DNA of 12,194 nucleotides from the NCBI GenBank assembly GCA_030616195.1, contig JAUWXW010000020.1, positions 1 through 12,194 on the forward strand, given 5' to 3'. The translations under genes were made by a program, and so were the position numbers. Shown piece by piece: positions 5,924 to 12,194 of this stretch (position 1 is the first letter of the stretch; every line of letters starts with the position of its first letter). The notes beneath the pieces are model-generated. The model worked only from the letters and a program-made list of their open reading frames with translations, ran no database searches and was not told the origin of the DNA. The DNA is from Chloroflexota bacterium. GTDB taxonomy: Bacteria; Chloroflexota; Dehalococcoidia; RBG-13-53-26.

Positions 5924-8900
5924 TCAGGGTGTGTCTAGCGACGGGAGCTGGAATGGAGGTTCAATCGGCCCTTCCATTTCTTCTCCCTCCCCTCCAGCCT
6001 CGGCCATAACTCCAACTTCAGTAGCAGCCTTCAGTTCTTCTTCTGAGAGACAGCGAGCAGGGATTAACCTGCCAATGATAACATTCTCTTTCAGACCCAC
6101 GAGTTTGTCCGTCTTTCCGGCTATTGCCGCCTCTGTAAGCACCCTGGTAGTCTCCTGGAAAGAAGCCGCTGCTAGCCAGCTCTCGGAGTTAAGGGCAGCT
6201 TTGGTTATTCCCAGAAGGGCCGTTTGAGCTGTAGCCGGCTCGCCCGCTTCAGCTACCACCCCAGCATTGATGTCCTCGAAGACGAAGCGATCAACCAGAT
6301 CTCCAGGAAGCAAGTCAGTATCGCCAATAGAATCAACCCTCACCTTCTGCACCATTCGGCGTACCACGACCTCAATATGCCTATCGTTGATGTTCACCCC
6401 TTGGGAACGGTAGACCTTTTGTATCTCGTCCACTAGGTATCGCTGTACCGCTTCCCTTCCTTTAATACGCAGGACATCTTGAGGATTAACATGTCCGTCA
6501 GTAAGCTGGTCGCCAGCCCTTACCTGAGACCCATCTGCCACTCGGATACTTGCTGTAAAGGAAGCGAGGTATTCTTCTTCCTCCTTCTCTTCATAGCTGA
6601 TAACAAGGTTGTTTCCTTCAATACTTGCTATGCCGCTTACGGGAGCCAAGAGGGGTGCTGGCGATAGCGAAGTCGTCTCCTCTCCATCCCCCTCAGTGAC
6701 TGGCAGTGACTGCCTGGCCAAGATTTCCCCTACGTTCACCCATTGGCCGTCACTGACTAACAGCTCCGCATCTGAGGGCAGGCCATATTCGCTACGATAG
6801 GATTCGGAGTTCGTAATCCTAATCTTGTAGCCCTCCTCTATGGAGAGTACTTCAGCTACCCCGTCAATCTCAGAAATCATAGCTTGCCCCTTTGGTACTC
6901 TGGCTTCAAAAAGCTCTTCTACTCGAGGCAAACCGCTAGTGATATCTAACCCCATTACACCTCCAGTGTGGAAGGTGCGCAGCGTTAGCTGGGTACCTGG
7001 CTCTCCGATACTTTGCGCCGCGATGATACCTACCGTCACTAACTTGTCCACCAACCTGCCCACAGCGAGGTCAGCACCATAGCAGTTGGCGCAAATGCCC
7101 TGTCTTGATTGACAGGTGAGGGGTGATCTGACATAAACTTGAGTTATCCCCGCAGAGACAATTTGTCTTGCCTTCTCCTCATCTATTTCCTCATTTCGGT
7201 CGACGATAACCGCACCGTCAGCAGGATCGGTGACCCCAGCTGCAGCCACGCGCCATATGATACGCTCATACAACGAAGGCAAGAATACTTCTTTAGACTC
7301 TACCGCCCAAATACCCGAAGTCGTTCCACAATCCTCCTCGAGGATAATGACATCCTGGACGATATCAACAAGTCGCCTGGTGAGATAGCCAGCATCTGAG
7401 GTTCGCAGGGCGGTATCCGCCAGTCCCTTCCGAGCGCCGTGAGTAGAAATGAAGTATTCCAGCACAGATAGTCCCTCATTGAAGCTTGACCTGATGGGGA
7501 ACTCTATAATCTTGCCAGAAGGATCAGTCATCAAACCTCTCATACCGGCCATCTGCCTTATCTGAGAGATGTTTCCTTTTGCACCGGAGGTCGCCATCAT
7601 GTAGACCCCACCGTAGCGATCTAGAGATTGAGAGACCGTCTCCGTAATTGTGTCCGTGGTTTGTGTCCATACCTCCACGGCGCTGCTGTATCGCTCATCA
7701 TCAGTAATTAAGCCCCGATAGTACTGGTCTTCGATCTGGGCAACTACCTCTTCCGCCTCACGTAAAACCTGGACTTTAGATTCCGGTACCTTGAGGTCAC
7801 TAATACTAATAGTGATGCCAGACTTGGTGGCGTACTGGAACCCCAATCGCTTGAGGTTATCGGCTACAGCGGCAGCATCTTCGTTACCCAAAAGTCTAAT
7901 GCACTGGCTGATGAGCCGCTTCAGACCTGCCTTATCCACAACCTCATTGATGAAGCCAACCTCCTTGGGCAGGACACTATTGAAAATGATGCGGCCCACC
8001 GTGGTCCTGAGCTGCGGCCCTGAATCAGGACCCCTTACGTCAATCTCAGCTCCCATATCAACAATGCCCAGATTATAGGCCACATCCGCTTCCTCGAAGC
8101 TATTGAAAGACATTCCTTCACCTTTAGCCCCAGGTCTGGGAGAAGTCAGATAGTAGCAACCCAGAACCATATCCAGAGTCGGTGTCACCACAGGTTCCCC
8201 ATTGCTGGGCAGAAGCATGTTATGTGTGCTGAGCATCGCCTTCCTCGCTTCTTTCACCGCCGCTCTTGAAAGAGGAACATGCACCGCCATTTGGTCACCA
8301 TCGAAGTCGGCATTAAAAGCAGAGCACACCAGGGGATGAAGTTGAATGGCACTACCTTCGATCAGTACTGGCTCAAAAGCCTGGATACTTAACCGGTGTA
8401 GTGTGGGAGCTCGATTAAGAAAAACCGGTCTCTCACTGATTACTTCCTCCAGGATACTCCAGATCTCGGGCTTGGCTCTTTCCACCATTCTTTTGGCACT
8501 CTTAATATTGGCCGTAAGACCCTGCTGTACCAGGCGAAACATGACAAAAGGCTTGAACAGCTCTAAAGCCATACGCCTGGGCAGGCCACACTGGTGAAGC
8601 TTTAGCTCAGGGCCAACTATGATCACCGATCGTCCGCTGTAATCAACTCTCTTGCCCAAAAGGTTCTGGCGAAAGCGCCCCTGCTTACCTCGAAGCACGT
8701 CTGATCGTGACTGCAAAGGTCGATTGCCGGCACCGGTGATGGCTCTCCTTTGTCTGCCGTTATCAATAAGGGAATCCACTGCTTCCTGCAGCATCCTTTT
8801 TTCATTGTGAATAATTATGTCTGGGGCACCCAAATGCAGCAGTCTCCTCAGGCGATTGTTACGGTTGATTACCCTACGATAAAGGTCGTTAAGATCGCTG

Positions 8901-9778
8901 GTTGCAAATCTCCGTCCATCGAGTTGCACAATTGGTCGCAAGTCTGGAGGCAGAACAGGGAGAACAGTCAAGATCATCCACTGCGGTTTGTTCCGGCTGC
9001 GACGGAAAGCTTCCACTACCTGCAATCTTTTGATAGCCTTCTTGCGCCGTTGGCCTGAAGCAGAGTTAATCTCCTGATGTAATCTGTCATGCTCATCGTC
9101 CAGATTGAGCCTTTGAAGGATAGTCAAGACAGCTTGAGCCCCTATCTCGGCTTCAAAGATGTTCCCATATTTCCTCTTGAGCTCCCGAAATTTACTCTCC
9201 GTCATCAACCTCAGGAAACTCAGCTCCTCTATCTCCTTGATCTTTGCCTCCCGCTCTGCGTCCAGGCGCATTCGCTCTTCGACGTCAGTCTCTTCCTCTT
9301 GGGCTAGCTCCTGCCGCTCCTCCTGTAGCTGTTTGATGGCTTCATCCTTTGCCTCCTTATTGACGCTGGTTATGATATGCTGGGCAAAATAGATGACACG
9401 CTCTAGACTACGGGGGGAAAGGTCAAGAAGCAACCCTATTCGGCTTGGTATTCCCTTTACGAACCAGCTATGGGCTACCGGGGCAGCCAATTCAATATGC
9501 CCCATGCGGTCTCGCCGTACCTTGGAGTAAGTCACCTCTACTCCACATCTGTCACAGATGACCCCCTTGTAGCGTATCTTTTTGTATTTCCCACAATAGC
9601 ACTCGAAATCTTTGGTAGGCCCAAATATCCTTTCACAGAAAAGTCCATCTCTCTCCGGTTTCAAGCTGCGATAGTTTATGGTTTCTGGCTTGGTTACCTC
9701 ACCCCAGGACCAGCCTTTAACCTGCTCCGGTGAGGCAAGAGATATACGTATTCCCGTAAGGCTATCAGCGCTAATCAA
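5924..9778 (-). CDS. rpoC: RpoC, RNA polymerase beta' subunit
   Basis: The catalytic largest subunit of RNA polymerase. The N-terminal zinc site has C60, C62, C75 and C78. The clamp and lid/rudder region runs through [18 protein letters not shown] (296-313) and KGKQ-like [20 protein letters not shown] (364-383). The Mg-binding motif NADFDGDQ is at 489-496 and holds the three catalytic aspartates. The bridge helix lies around 764-802. The second zinc site is C817, C889, C896 and C899, and the trigger loop around 918-940 contains [16 protein letters not shown]. There is no large trigger-loop insertion of the E. coli type. Residues 140-190 form a very charged Glu/Lys-rich helix, an extended coiled coil after the zinc domain. 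The 1284-aa length suits Chloroflexota. It begins with TTG behind a strong AAGGAGG, 42 nt after rpoB, in the normal rpoBC order. Confidence 0.98.
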   Translation of the reverse strand: MISADSLTGIRISLASPEQVKGWSWGEVTKPETINYRSLKPERDGLFCERIFGPTKDFECYCGKYKKIRYKGVICDRCGVEVTYSKVRRDRMGHIELAAPVAHSWFVKGIPSRIGLLLDLSPRSLERVIYFAQHIITSVNKEAKDEAIKQLQEERQELAQEEETDVEERMRLDAEREAKIKEIEELSFLRLMTESKFRELKRKYGNIFEAEIGAQAVLTILQRLNLDDEHDRLHQEINSASGQRRKKAIKRLQVVEAFRRSRNKPQWMILTVLPVLPPDLRPIVQLDGRRFATSDLNDLYRRVINRNNRLRRLLHLGAPDIIIHNEKRMLQEAVDSLIDNGRQRRAITGAGNRPLQSRSDVLRGKQGRFRQNLLGKRVDYSGRSVIIVGPELKLHQCGLPRRMALELFKPFVMFRLVQQGLTANIKSAKRMVERAKPEIWSILEEVISERPVFLNRAPTLHRLSIQAFEPVLIEGSAIQLHPLVCSAFNADFDGDQMAVHVPLSRAAVKEARKAMLSTHNMLLPSNGEPVVTPTLDMVLGCYYLTSPRPGAKGEGMSFNSFEEADVAYNLGIVDMGAEIDVRGPDSGPQLRTTVGRIIFNSVLPKEVGFINEVVDKAGLKRLISQCIRLLGNEDAAAVADNLKRLGFQYATKSGITISISDLKVPESKVQVLREAEEVVAQIEDQYYRGLITDDERYSSAVEVWTQTTDTITETVSQSLDRYGGVYMMATSGAKGNISQIRQMAGMRGLMTDPSGKIIEFPIRSSFNEGLSVLEYFISTHGARKGLADTALRTSDAGYLTRRLVDIVQDVIILEEDCGTTSGIWAVESKEVFLPSLYERIIWRVAAAGVTDPADGAVIVDRNEEIDEEKARQIVSAGITQVYVRSPLTCQSRQGICANCYGADLAVGRLVDKLVTVGIIAAQSIGEPGTQLTLRTFHTGGVMGLDITSGLPRVEELFEARVPKGQAMISEIDGVAEVLSIEEGYKIRITNSESYRSEYGLPSDAELLVSDGQWVNVGEILARQSLPVTEGDGEETTSLSPAPLLAPVSGIASIEGNNLVISYEEKEEEEYLASFTASIRVADGSQVRAGDQLTDGHVNPQDVLRIKGREAVQRYLVDEIQKVYRSQGVNINDRHIEVVVRRMVQKVRVDSIGDTDLLPGDLVDRFVFEDINAGVVAEAGEPATAQTALLGITKAALNSESWLAAASFQETTRVLTEAAIAGKTDKLVGLKENVIIGRLIPARCLSEEELKAATEVGVMAEAGGEGEEMEGPIEPPFQLPSLDTP

Positions 9779-9785
9779 ATCGCTC

Positions 9786-9792
9786 CCTCCTT
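9786..9792 (-). promoter_or_regulatory. Shine-Dalgarno site that supports the TTG start of rpoC
   Basis: AAGGAGG on the minus strand lies 7 nt before TTG (9778-9776), an optimal distance. No ATG is available in frame near the conserved N-terminus, so the TTG start is well supported. Confidence 0.8.
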
Positions 9793-9820
9793 GACATTCC
9801 TATTCCGCTATTCTTCGGGA

Positions 9821-12194
9821 TCAACTTTTCTCCTCACCGAATAGCTCCACTGCTAAGCCCAAGCTTTGCAGTTCGTGCACCAGAACGTTAAAGGACTCTG
9901 GCAATCCGGGAGGATGCACGTTTTCACCTTTGGTGATAGCTTCATAGGCTTTGGCTCGCCCGCTGATGTCATCAGACTTTATGGTAAGGAGTTCCTGAAG
10001 CGTATGGGCAGCCCCGTAGGCTTCCAGAGCCCAAACTTCCATCTCCCCAAAGCGCTGTCCTCCAAACTGAGCCTTGCCCCCGAGGGGTTGCTGCGTAATG
10101 AGGGTGTACGGGCCGATAGAGCGAGCATGCACCTTGTCTTCTACCAGGTGGATGAGCTTCATCATGTAGACATAGCCCACCGTCACTGGCTGATCAAAGG
10201 GCTCGCCAGTGCGACCATCATAGAGGGTTGTCTTACCATAGATTGGTGGAGAAACACCCTTTTGTTTTTTCACTCTTTCTACCTGCTGGGCTACCTGTTC
10301 GTCAGCCAGCCGTCCGGAATCTACACCCAATCCCTTGAGCCAGAGGCGAAGACAAGCCTCCTTGGCTTCGCCTGCGTGATCCTGGTTCAACATGCTGTCT
10401 CCTTCAAAGCCCTGTACCTCAAGCCACGCTTTGGTTTTCTCCAGTCTCTCCTCTGTGTTTAAGCCCGTATCCACTGCGCCAGCTTGACGAGCAATCCAGG
10501 CCCTAGCCAGAGCATCCTCAACCTCGATACTGCTGGCTCCCTCAAATACGGGGCAGTTCACCTTGAAGCCAAGTTCATGGGCAGCCCAGCCAAGGTGCGC
10601 CTCATAGATTTGCCCCAAGTTCATCCGTGAAGGGACACCAATAGGATTGAGGATAATGTCCACCGGCGTACCGTCGGGAAGATAAGGCATGTCTTCCTGA
10701 GGCAAGATGCGTGCGATGACACCCTTGTTACCGTGCCTCCCAGCTAGTTTATCCCCTTCAGAAATCTTCCTCTTCTGAGCCACCCACACCCTTACCAGCT
10801 TGTTAACTCCCTCAGGCAACTCATCACGACTAAGGGCGATTCTCACTCCAATCACCAACCCTCTTTCACCATGAGGCACTCGAAGAGAAGTGTCTTTTAC
10901 CTCGCGCGCCTTCTCACCAAAGATAACTCTGAGGAGCTTCTCCTCGGCAGTCAACTCTGTTTCGCCCTTGGGGGTTATCTTGCCTACCAGAATATCCCCT
11001 GATTCGACCTCCGCCCCAACATGTACGATCCCATCGTCGTCAAGATTGCGGAGACTCTCCTCACCCACGTTAGGTATGTCCCTGGTGATCTCCTCCGCGC
11101 CTAGCTTTGTCTCCCTGGCCTCAATCTCATATCTTTCAATGTGAATAGAGGTGAACTCCTCTTCCATAACCAACTTCTCTGAGATCACGATGGCGTCTTC
11201 ATAGTTGTAGCCTTCCCAGCTCATAAAAGCGCAGAGCACATTCTGACCCAGAGATAAAATACCCTGATCGGTAGCTGCGCTATCGGCTAAGACCTGCCCC
11301 CGCTCCACTCGGCTTCCTTTGCTTACGATAGGATGCTGATTGATGGAGGTCCCCTGGTTAGTACGTACGAACTTCATCAGGTCATAGATTTGCTCGTCCC
11401 CTTCGTCATTCCTGACCACAATCTTATCGCCAGTGACAGAAGTGACCTCCCCGTCGCTTTCAGCCAGCGTTAGTTGCCCGCTGTCCCGAGCTACCTGCTC
11501 CTCCATCCCTGTACCTACCACGGGTGACTCGGGACAAAGCAGAGGCACTGCCTGACGCTCCATATTGGAGCCCATCAATGCCCGATTGGCATCATCGTGT
11601 TCCAAGAAAGGAATCAAGGAGGCAGAAACACCCACAATCTGCTTTGGCGATACATCCATGAGATCGATTTCTTCACGTGACGCTCTGAAGAAGCGATTCC
11701 CTTGCCTAGCCTCGATCTTGCTGTCGCCAAGTTCGTCATTGGCAGTAAGAGGCGCGTTTGCCTGTGCAATAACGTACTGCTCCTCCCTGTCGGCAGAGAG
11801 ATAAGCGATCTCTTGAGAGACAAAGGGGACTATCTTCAGAACTTTAGAGGACAACTTGGAAAGCCGTTTAGCCAGCTCAGGGGTGATACGAGTCCCCGCC
11901 TCAGCAATGATATCGCCTTTCCTATTAGCTACCGTCTCTGCAAGGGCTCTGTTCAGTAAGCCCTCAGCAGTATTGTCCACCTCCCGAATGACTCTCCGAT
12001 AGGGGGTGATTATGAAACCATACTCATCGACCAGACTATAAGTGGCCAGAGAGGCAATAAGTCCGATATTTGGTCCCTCCGGCGTCTCAATAGGGCAAAT
12101 GCGGCCATAATGAGAATGGTGGATATCGCGCACCTCGAAGCCAGCTCGCTCCCTCGACAGTCCTCCTGGCCCCAAGGTTGAGAGACGACGTTTG
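9821..12194 (-). CDS. rpoB: RpoB, RNA polymerase beta subunit (5' end cut by the window)
   Basis: The C-terminal ~790 residues of the beta subunit, which forms one side of the active-site cleft and the rifampicin pocket. The frame is open to the window edge, where it reads [16 protein letters not shown], the end of rifampicin-resistance cluster I. The Ser equivalent to E. coli S531 is present and sensitive-type; H526 lies just outside. Downstream come [14 protein letters not shown], the [14 protein letters not shown] switch region near 10725-10755, [20 protein letters not shown], and the conserved C-terminal [26 protein letters not shown] clamp, given here only as positions near 9990-10070. 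No E. coli-type SI2 insertion is seen before the GRHGNKG region. It ends in GEEKS, 42 nt before rpoC. Confidence 0.98.
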   Translation of the reverse strand, partial: KRRLSTLGPGGLSRERAGFEVRDIHHSHYGRICPIETPEGPNIGLIASLATYSLVDEYGFIITPYRRVIREVDNTAEGLLNRALAETVANRKGDIIAEAGTRITPELAKRLSKLSSKVLKIVPFVSQEIAYLSADREEQYVIAQANAPLTANDELGDSKIEARQGNRFFRASREEIDLMDVSPKQIVGVSASLIPFLEHDDANRALMGSNMERQAVPLLCPESPVVGTGMEEQVARDSGQLTLAESDGEVTSVTGDKIVVRNDEGDEQIYDLMKFVRTNQGTSINQHPIVSKGSRVERGQVLADSAATDQGILSLGQNVLCAFMSWEGYNYEDAIVISEKLVMEEEFTSIHIERYEIEARETKLGAEEITRDIPNVGEESLRNLDDDGIVHVGAEVESGDILVGKITPKGETELTAEEKLLRVIFGEKAREVKDTSLRVPHGERGLVIGVRIALSRDELPEGVNKLVRVWVAQKRKISEGDKLAGRHGNKGVIARILPQEDMPYLPDGTPVDIILNPIGVPSRMNLGQIYEAHLGWAAHELGFKVNCPVFEGASSIEVEDALARAWIARQAGAVDTGLNTEERLEKTKAWLEVQGFEGDSMLNQDHAGEAKEACLRLWLKGLGVDSGRLADEQVAQQVERVKKQKGVSPPIYGKTTLYDGRTGEPFDQPVTVGYVYMMKLIHLVEDKVHARSIGPYTLITQQPLGGKAQFGGQRFGEMEVWALEAYGAAHTLQELLTIKSDDISGRAKAYEAITKGENVHPPGLPESFNVLVHELQSLGLAVELFGEEKS

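Noticed and set aside
9866..10462. A 198-codon plus-strand ORF opposite rpoB
   Set aside because: It lies wholly antisense to a highly conserved part of rpoB, with no family resemblance and no Shine-Dalgarno support noticed. It is a shadow of the rpoB codon pattern.
1..12194. CRISPR array, toxin-antitoxin, phage or defence genes
   Set aside because: No regularly spaced repeats and no such protein families. All long ORFs are core housekeeping genes.

Overview
The window looks like ordinary chromosome from a bacterium of mid-range GC content (about half, by eye). The style of RpoB, RpoC, ClpC and MiaB, the RpoC length (1284 aa, with no large insertion in the trigger loop) and a small Cys-rich protein of a kind I associate with Dehalococcoidia suggest a Chloroflexota (Dehalococcoidia-like) genome. 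This placement is from memory of the families and is not verified by any search.

Layout. The plus strand carries a Fur-family metalloregulator (40-549), a tRNA-Ser(GCU) gene with its own promoter and a structured leader (628-868), and miaB for tRNA methylthiolation (1008-2279). An accessory gap follows (2280-2990). It holds the decayed end of an insertion sequence and a small unknown Cys-rich gene with a near-consensus promoter. Next come clpC (2991-5411) and dtd (5415-5858), only 3 nt apart and probably one transcript. The minus strand then carries rpoC (5924-9778) and the 3' two thirds of rpoB (9821 to the window edge), converging on dtd.

How the genes work together. The plus-strand genes concern tRNA function and quality control (tRNA-Ser, MiaB, Dtd) and protein quality control (ClpC), beside a metal or peroxide regulator. 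rpoB-rpoC encode the two largest RNA polymerase subunits. No new multi-gene system is evident. The points worth a second look are in the intergenic DNA: a possible pseudoknotted or switching leader upstream of tRNA-Ser; a small protein gene whose transcript should be almost leaderless and whose -35 box may come from an IS end; a terminator-like hairpin just upstream of clpC; and a palindrome in the spacer of the probable miaB promoter.
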